DNA from: an uncultured Acetatifactor sp.
GTDB lineage: Bacteria; Bacillota; Clostridia; Lachnospirales; Lachnospiraceae
Length of the DNA: 64,000 nucleotides
NCBI GenBank assembly: GCA_910586485.1
Contig: CAJUIA010000002.1
Coordinates: 62,001-126,000 of the forward strand
Direction: 5' to 3'
A program made the position numbers and the translations under genes. The notes under the pieces were generated by a model, which ran no database searches, was not told the origin of the DNA, and saw only the letters and a list, made by a program, of their open reading frames with translations. Of this stretch, positions 50,417 to 57,986 are shown piece after piece; the first letter of the stretch is position 1, and each line of letters begins with the position of its first letter.

Positions 50417-51526
50417 ATGGAACAACAACACTGGCTGCGGGATTTTTCCCGATATACAATTTTGAGCGTTTTAGGCACATTAGGAGTATCCTGCTATATA
50501 TTAGCCGATACCTATTTTGTGTCAAAAGGATTGGGGACAAATGGACTTACTGCTTTAAATCTTGCGATTCCTGTATACAATTTTATTCACGGAACAGGAC
50601 TTATGCTTGGTATGGGCGGTGCCACAAGGTTTTCAATATGTAAAAGTCAGGAGAAGGTCAAGGAGGCACAGATTGTTTATACGAATACCCTGTATCTTGC
50701 ATTGATTTTTTCAGTGGTATTTGTGCTGATTGGTTTCTTTTTTTTCAAGCAAATGGCAATACTTTTAGGGGCCAGCGCAGACATATCAGAAATGACAAAT
50801 ACCTATCTGCGCTGGCTGCTGTTGTTTTCACCTGCTTTTATTTTGAATGATGTGTTCCTTTGCTTTGTTCGAAATGATGACAGTCCCCAGCTTTCCATGA
50901 TTGCGATGCTGGTCGGGAGCTTATCCAATATTCTGTTGGACTATATCTTTATTTTTCCGGGGGGAATGGGAATTTTCGGGGCTGTTTTCGCAACAGGCTT
51001 ATCGCCCGTGATCAGCATAGTGATGATGCTTCCTCACTGGGTAAAAAAGAAAAGTACCCTCCGCCTGGTAAAAACCAATATAAGGAAGGAAATCGTAAAG
51101 CAGGAATTATCATTAGGCTTTCCGTCTTTGATTGCGCAGTTATCCTCCGGTATCGTTTATTTACTGATTTTTTCTTTTGCAGAGCCGATTACTGCCGTTT
51201 TTAACAGTGAGTGCAATGCCGAATTGCAGCAGATAGCCGTATCCGGACTGAAATGGTATTTTATATCTATTCCGTTTGTCGGATATAACATGAATCTGGC
51301 AACTTTTTTTACCTCGATAGAAAAAGCCCTGCCTGCTCATATCCTGTCAATTTTAAGGGGATTGATTCTCATAATTCCCATGGCCTTTTTACTGTCTGCC
51401 CTGTGGGAAATGACAGGTGTCTGGCTTGCTTATCCGGTAACGGAATTTTTAACAGCGTTACTTGGATTTGTAATGATAAACATAAAAAATAAACAGAAAG
51501 GAACAGAAAAAGGAGCTGCGCATTAA
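50417..51526 (+). CDS. MATE-family efflux transporter with an internal deletion
   Basis: 369 residues, against about 450 for the family. The N-terminal half is normal (LADTYFVSKGLGTNGLTALNLAIPVY; GGATRFSI). The second half jumps from FPSLIAQLSSGIV directly to YLLIFSFAEPITAVFNSE. In MATE proteins these two segments are separated by about 65-75 residues carrying the next two membrane helices and the conserved loop with GIQP. The reading frame is intact across the junction. Probably a non-functional or altered multidrug/Na+ antiporter. ATG 50417 has AGGAGTGAG upstream; the frame's earlier ATG lies inside the terminator hairpin. Confidence 0.85.
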   Translation: MEQQHWLRDFSRYTILSVLGTLGVSCYILADTYFVSKGLGTNGLTALNLAIPVYNFIHGTGLMLGMGGATRFSICKSQEKVKEAQIVYTNTLYLALIFSVVFVLIGFFFFKQMAILLGASADISEMTNTYLRWLLLFSPAFILNDVFLCFVRNDDSPQLSMIAMLVGSLSNILLDYIFIFPGGMGIFGAVFATGLSPVISIVMMLPHWVKKKSTLRLVKTNIRKEIVKQELSLGFPSLIAQLSSGIVYLLIFSFAEPITAVFNSECNAELQQIAVSGLKWYFISIPFVGYNMNLATFFTSIEKALPAHILSILRGLILIIPMAFLLSALWEMTGVWLAYPVTEFLTALLGFVMINIKNKQKGTEKGAAH

Positions 51527-51550
51527 TAACTCGGTGCGCAGCTTTTATTT
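51514..51550 (+). terminator. Terminator at the end of the MATE gene
   Basis: AGCTGCGCA (51514-51522) pairs with TGCGCAGCT (51535-51543), extended by flanking A and T tracts. It overlaps the last MATE codons and ends in TTTATTTT. Confidence 0.7.
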
Positions 51551-51591
51551 TCTATTCAGCGGTATTCGCCGTATTCGTATGTAAATTAGAT

Positions 51592-52935
51592 TCAGGCCTG
51601 CTTTTTCTTATGGCCGGAAACCATAAAGAAGCTGATCAACAGGGAAATAATGTACAATACCACGGTCAGATACAGTACCGACTGATAACCTGTGGGGTTA
51701 ATACGGTATTCTTGTTTGTCAACCGTAATAGTGCTCCAGCTTCCGATCTTGTTTACAATCAGGGTAGCCACCTGATTACCGGTGAGACCGGCGATGGCCC
51801 ATGCGGAAAGGGTGATGCCATGGATGGCGCTGATATTCCCCATCCCATAATGGTCGGACAGTAATGTGGGAACATTACTGAAGCCGCCGCCGTATCCCGC
51901 ATTTACTACGAAGAGCAGAATCAACACCAAAACAGTGAGGAACATACTGCCGGAACTGCCGCTGATAACACTGCTGCCCTGCTTGGTGATTGCCTGGGTA
52001 ACAATGACGAGTCCAGTAGCTGCAATGGAAAGAATAAAGATAATCTTGTAAATGGTGTTTCTGTCCTTCATGGTGTCAGCCCATGCAGAGAAGCCCAGAC
52101 GACCGCCTGCGTTGAAAACTGCCGTTACGGAGGAAAGAACACCCGCCATGGCGCCAAGGCCGATACACTTGATAATCATTTTTTCCTGAGAAATCAACGC
52201 CAGACCACAGGTGATGTTGAGGTAGAACATCAGCCAGATGCCCACAAAAACAACGGGCTTGGTTTTGATCACGTCGATTGCCTTCTGACCCTTTTCCTGC
52301 TTTGCAGGCTCATGCCAGCCGGCGGGCTTTGCCAGAAGCAGGTGGCCTGTGAACATCATCACAAAATAAACTGCTGCCAGGATCAGGAACATCTGCCAGA
52401 TGCCGTTTTTACCAAGGGATTTCAACAGCGCATCCATAATAGGGCTTGCGATGGCTTTTGCGGCGCCGAAGCCTGCCACTGCCAGGCCGGTAGCCAGTCC
52501 CTTGCGGTCTTCAAACCAAAGCATCAGCGTTTTCACCGGAGACAGATAACCGGTCCCCAGACCGATGCCCATGATAAAGCCGTAGCATACATAAATACCG
52601 ATCAGCGCCAGTACGCTGCCGTGACCGGTTGCCGCATACTGTTTACCGCCGTACCAGATAAAGAATCCGGTGCCTGCCATACCTGCCGCAAAGCAGATGG
52701 CGGCAATTAAGGACGAGCGGTGTATATCCTTTTCCACCACATTGCCTAAAAAGGCAGCAGACATGCCTAAGAAGAAGATGGCGAAGCTGAAGGCCCATTC
52801 GGTGGCACCCTTTGAGAAGCCGATATAGTTGCCGATCTCTTCACTGAAAATGGACCAGCAGTATACCGTACCGATACTGCAGTGAAGCAGCAGGGCGGGA
52901 ATGGCAGCCCTTATCCATTTGTTTTGTACTTTCAT
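51592..52935 (-). CDS. OFA-family MFS transporter (oxalate/formate antiporter type)
   Basis: About 447 residues from ATG 52935 (AGGGGG eight bases upstream). The frame's 38 earlier codons lie in the divergent promoter region. Twelve membrane spans. OFA signatures are PALLLHCSIGTVYCWSIF at the first span, SKGATEWAFSFAIFFLGMSAAFLG, IGLGTGYLSPVKTLMLWF and the FEDRKGLATGLAVAGFG loop (family fragments). Substrate is likely a small carboxylate. Divergent from a FocA-like gene, which suggests a joint role in formate or related acid traffic. Confidence 0.9.
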   Translation of the reverse strand: MKVQNKWIRAAIPALLLHCSIGTVYCWSIFSEEIGNYIGFSKGATEWAFSFAIFFLGMSAAFLGNVVEKDIHRSSLIAAICFAAGMAGTGFFIWYGGKQYAATGHGSVLALIGIYVCYGFIMGIGLGTGYLSPVKTLMLWFEDRKGLATGLAVAGFGAAKAIASPIMDALLKSLGKNGIWQMFLILAAVYFVMMFTGHLLLAKPAGWHEPAKQEKGQKAIDVIKTKPVVFVGIWLMFYLNITCGLALISQEKMIIKCIGLGAMAGVLSSVTAVFNAGGRLGFSAWADTMKDRNTIYKIIFILSIAATGLVIVTQAITKQGSSVISGSSGSMFLTVLVLILLFVVNAGYGGGFSNVPTLLSDHYGMGNISAIHGITLSAWAIAGLTGNQVATLIVNKIGSWSTITVDKQEYRINPTGYQSVLYLTVVLYIISLLISFFMVSGHKKKQA

Positions 52936-53042
52936 GAAAAAACCCCCTTTTTCGATAAGTATTTCATCGCTTTCATGATACTCTTGTTTTCGGCGAAATG
53001 CAAGAGGAAAAGCGGGTGCATAAAAAAGCGCATAGAAAACGG

Positions 53043-53071
53043 TATACAAATCCCGGTTTCTCCATTATAAT
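53043..53071 (+). promoter_or_regulatory. Promoter of the FocA-like gene
   Basis: -35 TATACA (53043-53048), 17-base spacer, -10 TATAAT (53066-53071), followed by AAGGAGG at 53084-53090. It lies in the 161-base divergent gap with the OFA transporter gene. Confidence 0.55.
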
Positions 53072-53096
53072 AGTAAAAATAACAAGGAGGGAACCT

Positions 53097-53942
53097 ATGC
53101 ACTCACCTATAGAAATTGCAAGAAATTTTATTGAAATCGGAATACATAAGGTAAGACTTTCCATCTGGAAAATGGTAATTTTAGGCTTTTTTGCCGGAGT
53201 CTTTATCGGATTTGCGGGAATCGCCTCCACCACCATATCGGCAACGGTGGACAATGCTTCCGTGGCCAGACTGTTAAGCGCCTGTGTCTTTCCGGCAGGC
53301 ATGGCCATGGTGCTGGTGGCGGGCAGTGAGCTGTTTACCGGAAACAATCTGATTATCATCAGTGTGCTGGAAAAGAAGGTAAGAATGCGGGATATGCTGA
53401 AAAACTGGATTTTCGTATTCTTGGGGAATTTTCTTGGCGCATCCTTTGTGGCGGTGCTGGTGGTGTATGGGCATACTCCCGGCCTGTACGGCGGACGGCT
53501 GGCGGAAAAGATGATCGCGTCGGCGCTGGTGAGGGTGGAGCAAAGCTTTCCGGAAGCCTTTATACGGGGCATACTCTGTAATATCCTGGTTTGTATTGCG
53601 GTTTGGGCGGCTTTTGCGGCCAAGACGGTATCCGGTAAGCTGCTGATGAGCTTCTGGCCGGTAATGCTGTTTGTACTCTGCGGCTTTGAACACAGTATTG
53701 CCGATATTTATTTCTGCATCGCCGGAATCCTTACAGCAGGAGAATACAATATGGATCCGGGGGTTTTGAACATGGGGAGCTTCCTTTTGAAGAATCTGCT
53801 GCCGGTGACCCTGGGCAATATTGTGGGCGGAGCGGGGATCGTGGGCGCCGGTTACTGGCTGGTATATCTGCATCGCACCCCTTATTCCACAATGACCATT
53901 GAGGCCGAGCAGGAAGAAATGGATATTGCGGAAGAGTATTGA
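53097..53942 (+). CDS. Formate/nitrite transporter family protein
   Basis: About 281 residues from ATG 53097, which follows AAGGAGG by six bases; the upstream part of the frame is promoter. Six membrane spans with FNT family marks: FFAGVFIGFAGIA, AGSELFTGNNLI (the conserved ELFTGN) and GILCNILVCIAVW. The second-half block is CGFEHSIADIYF with the pore histidine. Pentameric channel for formate, nitrite or bisulfide. Confidence 0.93.
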   Translation: MHSPIEIARNFIEIGIHKVRLSIWKMVILGFFAGVFIGFAGIASTTISATVDNASVARLLSACVFPAGMAMVLVAGSELFTGNNLIIISVLEKKVRMRDMLKNWIFVFLGNFLGASFVAVLVVYGHTPGLYGGRLAEKMIASALVRVEQSFPEAFIRGILCNILVCIAVWAAFAAKTVSGKLLMSFWPVMLFVLCGFEHSIADIYFCIAGILTAGEYNMDPGVLNMGSFLLKNLLPVTLGNIVGGAGIVGAGYWLVYLHRTPYSTMTIEAEQEEMDIAEEY

Positions 53943-53999
53943 GCAAGATAAGAAAACGGGAATTGACTATGCAAAAATATAAAAAATTTTTTGAAATTG

Positions 54000-54028
54000 T
54001 TGCTATTTGAATGATACTTGAGTATACT
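54000..54028 (+). promoter_or_regulatory. Promoter of the antitoxin RNA
   Basis: -35 TTGCTA (54000-54005), exactly 17 bases, -10 TATACT (54023-54028). Transcription should begin near 54035, just before hairpin GTTAA...TTAAC (54037-54056) and the pseudoknot repeats. Confidence 0.6.
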
Positions 54029-54034
54029 ATATAT

Positions 54035-54187
54035 AAGTTAATGCCTTGGGCTTAACAGCAGGTGTATCTCGACCTTTAATAGAGACAGTTATAAGCGGGC
54101 ATATCTCAGCCCTAAGCGAGACAGTTATAAGTGAGTGTTTCGCCACTCAAAGCGCGAATCTAACGGTGGGGCGGAATTTCCGCCCCA
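54035..54187 (+). ncRNA. Type III toxin-antitoxin RNA with three tandem pseudoknots (ToxI-like)
   Basis: Three repeats of 36-37 bases at 54059-54095, 54096-54131 and 54132-about 54163. Each folds as an H-type pseudoknot: stem 1 AGGT/ACCT, GGGC/GCCC or GAGTG/CACTC, with a loop TCTC, TCTC or TTCGC that pairs with downstream GAGA, GAGA or GCGAA. The stems change together, so pairing is preserved while sequence is not. Repeats 1 and 2 share GAGACAGTTATAAG. An intrinsic terminator follows, then the toxin-like gene. Promoter, repeats, terminator and toxin order is the type III (ToxIN/CptIN/TenpIN) arrangement. In such systems the RNA units bind and block the RNase toxin. Confidence 0.82.
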
Positions 54188-54193
54188 TTTTTA
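54167..54193 (+). terminator. Terminator between antitoxin RNA and toxin gene
   Basis: TGGGGCGGAA (54167-54176) and TTCCGCCCCA (54178-54187) form a perfect GC-rich stem followed by TTTTTA. In type III systems this terminator sets the high ratio of antitoxin RNA to toxin mRNA. Confidence 0.85.
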
Positions 54194-54211
54194 TAGCAGG
54201 AGGATATAGAA

Positions 54212-54493
54212 TTGGCAATCAAGATCATAGGAAATTATGCAGTAATCAATATTAATAACATGTTTCCGGTTCCTGATGGCGAGTATACATATGTTGATAT
54301 TTCCAAAGTAAAAAATCCACAGTATAAAAAATTATTGATGACAGAATACCGTATTATCAGAAAAATGCAGGATAAGATATTAAATCACGCATCCGAAGTA
54401 TATAAACATAAAATTAATCAGGGTAGTGCATCAGCATTAGCAAAAAGATGTAATGATTTTCTGCTTTTGGAAAAAAAAGTGCAAACAATTTGA
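54212..54493 (+). pseudogene. Type III toxin, C-terminal part only (ToxN/AbiQ/CptN family)
   Basis: 93 residues starting at TTG, with AGGAGG eight bases upstream. The sequence matches the second half of the ToxN/AbiQ/CptN endoribonucleases: AVININNMFPVP (family AINxNNMIPV), DISKVKNPQYKKLLMTEYRIIRK (PYKxLLxxQxxxI pattern) and a final DFLLLEKK (xFxxLExK). Full-length toxins are about 150-200 residues. The missing first half holds the catalytic and RNA-contact residues known from ToxN. Only 18 bases separate the terminator T tract from the TTG, so the N-terminal part is not encoded nearby. Presumed catalytically dead, though the intact ribosome site suggests it is still translated. Confidence 0.75.
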
Positions 54494-55097
54494 ATCGCAG
54501 ATAACGAAAATATATTTTGTGCGTCATGCGCAGCCGGAACATATGTGGGAGGATGACAGAACCCGACCCTTGACAGCCGAAGGCAAAAGAGATGCTCAAA
54601 TTGTGACGGATTTTTTGAAGGATAAGGAAATAAATGTATTTTACAGCAGTCCCTACAAAAGAAGTTATGATACCATTGCTGCTGCCGCCGCTTTTTATGA
54701 CAAAGAGATTATTATTGATGAGAGACTGCGTGAAAGAAAAAAGGGTATTAATGGTAATCAACAGGGTATGTTTGAAAAACGTTGGGCAAACCATGATTAT
54801 TGTGAAGAAGGCGGGGAATCAATCAACATGGTGCAACGGAGGAATATGGAGGCACTTGCGGAAATATTGGAAAAAAGTAGGGCTAAGAGAATAGTCATTG
54901 CAACACACGGAACAGCTCTTAGTACAATTTTGAATTTTTATTTTTCAGAGTTTGGGTGTAAAGATTTTCTGCGCATCATAGATTGGATGCCATACATTAT
55001 TGAATTTGATTTTGATGGCGACAGTTTGTTATCGGTAAAGGAACATTGTTACATAGAAAAGGAATTCCAAGGGAAGGAACGGGCAGATAAGAAATAA
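54453..55097 (+). CDS. Histidine phosphatase family protein
   Basis: Phosphoglycerate-mutase-like phosphatase, 214 residues. Catalytic RHA motif in KIYFVRHAQPEH (histidine about 25), then SSPYKRSYDT, a substrate-pocket ERKKGINGNQQGMF loop (less standard) and the second catalytic histidine in ATHGTALS. The first 18 residues overlap the end of the toxin remnant by 41 bases in another frame. No strong ribosome binding site precedes ATG 54453, so translation may be coupled to the toxin frame. Substrate unknown. Confidence 0.85.
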   Translation: MIFCFWKKKCKQFESQITKIYFVRHAQPEHMWEDDRTRPLTAEGKRDAQIVTDFLKDKEINVFYSSPYKRSYDTIAAAAAFYDKEIIIDERLRERKKGINGNQQGMFEKRWANHDYCEEGGESINMVQRRNMEALAEILEKSRAKRIVIATHGTALSTILNFYFSEFGCKDFLRIIDWMPYIIEFDFDGDSLLSVKEHCYIEKEFQGKERADKK

Positions 55098-55176
55098 AAA
55101 ACAAGAGCAGGAAGCAAGATAAGAAAACGCAAGAAGAAATAATAAAATAGATCAACATAGAGAATAACTAAAATCA

Positions 55177-55232
55177 TTGTTTTTGCTCGTAAAAGTGGTA
55201 TTATATCTAAAATCAAGAATAAATACGAGCAA
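55177..55232 (+). promoter_or_regulatory. leuA promoter with flanking 9-bp inverted repeat
   Basis: -35 TTGTTT (55177-55182), 16-base spacer, extended -10 TGGTATTAT (-10 at 55199-55204). A perfect inverted repeat TTGCTCGTA (55183-55191) and TACGAGCAA (55224-55232) lies with one arm between -35 and -10 and the other about 20 bases downstream of the -10. Centre spacing is 41 bp, near four helical turns. A regulator bound here would control initiation. The fused AraC domain of the gene is a natural candidate (inference). Confidence 0.6.
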
Positions 55233-55249
55233 GAGGGCAGGATAAAATT

Positions 55250-57253
55250 ATGGCAAAAGTAAACGTAAAAGAGAAATATCAAAAGACCTATCATATGCCT
55301 CCTGAGGTTACCTATGACTGGGTACAAAAGGACAGCATTGACAAAGCGCCCGTATGGTGCAGCGTAGATTTAAGGGACGGTAACCAGGCGTTGATTGATC
55401 CCATGAGCCTGGAGGATAAGCTGGCGTTTTTTAAGCTGCTGGTAGAGATCGGCTTTAAGGAAATCGAGGTGGGCTTTCCCGCTTCCTCCGATACGGAATA
55501 CAACTTTATTCGAGCGCTGATCGAGCGGGATATGATTCCCGATGATGTGACCATTCAGGTGCTGACGCAGGCAAGGGAGCATATCATCCGTAAAACCTTT
55601 GAAGCGGTAAAGGGGGCGCCTCATGCTGTAGTACATCTGTACAATTCCACATCCGTGGAACAGCGGGAGCAGGTATTTAAAAAGGATAAGGAGGCCATCA
55701 AAAAGCTGGCGGTAGACGGTGCTGCGCTGTTGAAAAAGCTGGCGGAGGAAACGGAGGGGAACTTTACCTTTGAGTACAGCCCGGAAAGCTTTTCCCAGAC
55801 AGAGGTGGACTATGCCCTGGAGGTCTGTAATGCGGTGCTGGATATATGGAAGCCGGATGGAGAACACAAGGCCATTATTAACCTTCCCACTACGGTGCAG
55901 GTGGCCATGCCCCATGTCTTTGCCTGCCAGATCGAGTACATGCACAAGCACTTAAAATACAGAGAAAACGTGGTGTTGAGCGTCCATCCTCACAATGACC
56001 GAGGCTGCGGCGTCAGTGACGCGGAGTTTGGCATTCTGGCCGGAGCGGACCGGGTGGAAGGTACACTGTTCGGTAACGGCGAACGCACGGGAAATGTAGA
56101 CCTGGTGACGGTGGCCCTGAATATGATGTGCCACGGTGTGGACAGCGGGCTGGATTTTGGCCATATTATGAAGATAAGGGAAGAATATGAGCGCTTTACG
56201 GGTATGAGGGTCCACGAAAGGACACCCTATGCGGGAGATTTGGTGTTTACTGCGTTTTCCGGCTCCCATCAGGATGCTATCAGCAAGGGGATGGCCTGGC
56301 TGAAGGAGGGGAAGAGCGGCAAGCGCTGGGATGTGCCTTACCTGCCCATTGATCCTGCAGACGTGGGCAGGGAGTACGAGTCGGATGTGATTCGGATCAA
56401 CAGTGTGTCCGGCAAGGGAGGCGTGGCCTTTGTGTTAAAGCAGCAGTTTGGTTATTCCCTGCCGGCAGCCATGAAGGAGGAGGTCGGTTATCTGGTGAAG
56501 GGTGTATCCGACAGGCGGCATCAGGAGCTTCTTCCTGCAGAGATTTTGGCCATATTTGAGGAAAACTATATTACCCCCCGGAGCGTATTCGAGATTCCGG
56601 AGTGCCATTTTAGACAGGAAAATGGGATTCGAGCAGAGGTGACCATAGAACAGAGCGGGACCAAAAGGGTGATCAAGGCGTCCGGAAATGGGCGGCTGGA
56701 TGCGGTAAGCAATGCCATCAAGACCTTTTTCGGCATGAGCTACCAGCTTGCGGTGTACGAGGAACATGCTATTTCCAAAGGCTCCAGCTCCAGAGCGGCG
56801 GCTTATGTGGGTATCATGTGCGACGGACAGTTCTACTGGGGCGTAGGGGTTGACGAGGATATTATCAAGGCATCTATCGCGGCACTGGCTTCCGCGGCCA
56901 ATAAGCTGGCGGCAGGGCAGCATATTACCGTCGGCAGGGAAGAGCGAATTGTAGAGATTATCAGCTATATCCAGAATGATTATAAAAATGTAACGCTGGA
57001 GGCTTTGTCCGAGGAATTTCATCTCTCCAAGCCCTATCTCTCCAAATATATTAAAGAGAAGGCGGGGATGACCTTTCAGGATGCAGTAAAGAAGGAGCGC
57101 CTGAAAAAGGCACGTGCCTTGCTGCGGGAGACCGATCACACGGTGGAGGCTGTGGCCGTGGAGGTAGGCTATGACAATGTGGAGCATTTTAACCGGCTGT
57201 TTAAGAAAACTTACGGAATGACACCGGTACAGTATCGAAAACAGGAATCATGA
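55250..57253 (+). CDS. leuA: 2-Isopropylmalate synthase fused to an AraC-type DNA-binding domain
   Basis: 667 residues, about 110 more than LeuA type 2 enzymes. The TIM-barrel catalytic domain (about 25-330) has LRDGNQALIDPM (catalytic Arg/Asp 42-43), GFKEIEVGFPASS and the metal-binding HPHNDRGCG. A linker and the C-terminal leucine-sensing domain follow (about 440-555; ASGNGRLDAVSNAIK, SSSRAAAYVGI). Residues about 564-665 are a complete AraC/XylS domain with two helix-turn-helix motifs: LEALSEEFHLSKPYLSKYIKE and the signature VAVEVGYDNVEHFNRLFKKTYGMTPVQYR. There is no frameshift or stop between the parts. It converts 2-oxoisovalerate and acetyl-CoA to 2-isopropylmalate, the first step to leucine, and may regulate transcription in response to leucine. 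Confidence 0.93.
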   Translation: MAKVNVKEKYQKTYHMPPEVTYDWVQKDSIDKAPVWCSVDLRDGNQALIDPMSLEDKLAFFKLLVEIGFKEIEVGFPASSDTEYNFIRALIERDMIPDDVTIQVLTQAREHIIRKTFEAVKGAPHAVVHLYNSTSVEQREQVFKKDKEAIKKLAVDGAALLKKLAEETEGNFTFEYSPESFSQTEVDYALEVCNAVLDIWKPDGEHKAIINLPTTVQVAMPHVFACQIEYMHKHLKYRENVVLSVHPHNDRGCGVSDAEFGILAGADRVEGTLFGNGERTGNVDLVTVALNMMCHGVDSGLDFGHIMKIREEYERFTGMRVHERTPYAGDLVFTAFSGSHQDAISKGMAWLKEGKSGKRWDVPYLPIDPADVGREYESDVIRINSVSGKGGVAFVLKQQFGYSLPAAMKEEVGYLVKGVSDRRHQELLPAEILAIFEENYITPRSVFEIPECHFRQENGIRAEVTIEQSGTKRVIKASGNGRLDAVSNAIKTFFGMSYQLAVYEEHAISKGSSSRAAAYVGIMCDGQFYWGVGVDEDIIKASIAALASAANKLAAGQHITVGREERIVEIISYIQNDYKNVTLEALSEEFHLSKPYLSKYIKEKAGMTFQDAVKKERLKKARALLRETDHTVEAVAVEVGYDNVEHFNRLFKKTYGMTPVQYRKQES

Positions 57254-57323
57254 CAGGAGATTGCGCAAAATCTGAATTCAGAAGGAATGTTTTGCAAATA
57301 TCCGGAAATAATGAGCGGAAAAA

Positions 57324-57357
57324 GAGCGGGATACTACATGTCGGAAGTATCCCGCTC
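57324..57357 (-). terminator. Terminator shared by the converging leuA and FUSC genes
   Basis: A perfect 12-bp stem GAGCGGGATACT/AGTATCCCGCTC with a 10-base loop overlaps the last codons of the minus-strand gene. A T tract follows on the minus strand (TTTTTCC), and there are T-rich bases on the plus strand as well. Confidence 0.75.
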
Positions 57358-57966
57358 GTTCTGTGTTTTTTCGGAAGGGTCTTCGGCTGCCGTTTCGGGT
57401 ACGGAGGTACTTTTCGCGTTCTGCAGCTCCCGGCCGGAGGGCTTTAAGTGTAACCAGCGCTCCAGGCGGCTTCTGGGAAGAAGATAATTTACCACAAGGG
57501 CGATGACCACACCGATGCCGGTGTCAACCATGCGGTGTAAAGCATAGTCAATATGGTGAGCGGGGGTGTTGAAAAGGATGATACACAGCACCACTCCGCC
57601 GGGCTGAACTCCGCCGGGCCAGCGAAAGAGTACGCACAGACAGATCATGACGATTGTACCGAGAAAGGCCAGAGGAAGGCGCAGCCAGTAGTTTCCCTCT
57701 GGGAAGAACAGATGCTCTCCCCAGTAGAGAAACAGGCCGATAAAGCCGCCGATGATCGTACCGAAAAAGCGATTCCCACCGCTGCGGCGGGATTCCTCCA
57801 TGTCAGCGCCCATGCCAAAGATGGCGCCGATACAGGCGAAGGTAGGGTTTCCCCCGAAAAAGGGGATGGCGTATAAAAGTGCAGTGAGCATCACGGCCAG
57901 GGCAGTCTTAATGCTTCTGAGACCCAGGCCGGGGATGGGGGCATGTACCGAGTGATGATCTTCCAT
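57334..57966 (-). CDS. FUSC/aromatic acid exporter family membrane protein
   Basis: 210 residues. The hydrophobic N-terminal 150 residues carry about four to five spans with the FUSC/ArAE pattern (GLRSIKTALAVMLTALLY; NRFFGTIIGGFIGLFLYW; RMVDTGIGVVIALVVNYLLPR). The C-terminal 50 residues are polar and probably disordered. Half the length of full ArAE exporters, so it likely acts as a dimer. Substrate unknown. Confidence 0.82.
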   Translation of the reverse strand: MEDHHSVHAPIPGLGLRSIKTALAVMLTALLYAIPFFGGNPTFACIGAIFGMGADMEESRRSGGNRFFGTIIGGFIGLFLYWGEHLFFPEGNYWLRLPLAFLGTIVMICLCVLFRWPGGVQPGGVVLCIILFNTPAHHIDYALHRMVDTGIGVVIALVVNYLLPRSRLERWLHLKPSGRELQNAKSTSVPETAAEDPSEKTQNERDTSDM

Positions 57967-57986
57967 AAAATTTCTCCGTGAACATG

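Noticed and set aside
54059..54163. A short CRISPR array
   Set aside because: The three repeats are not identical, have no spacers and no cas genes are near; compensatory base changes fit structured RNA units instead.
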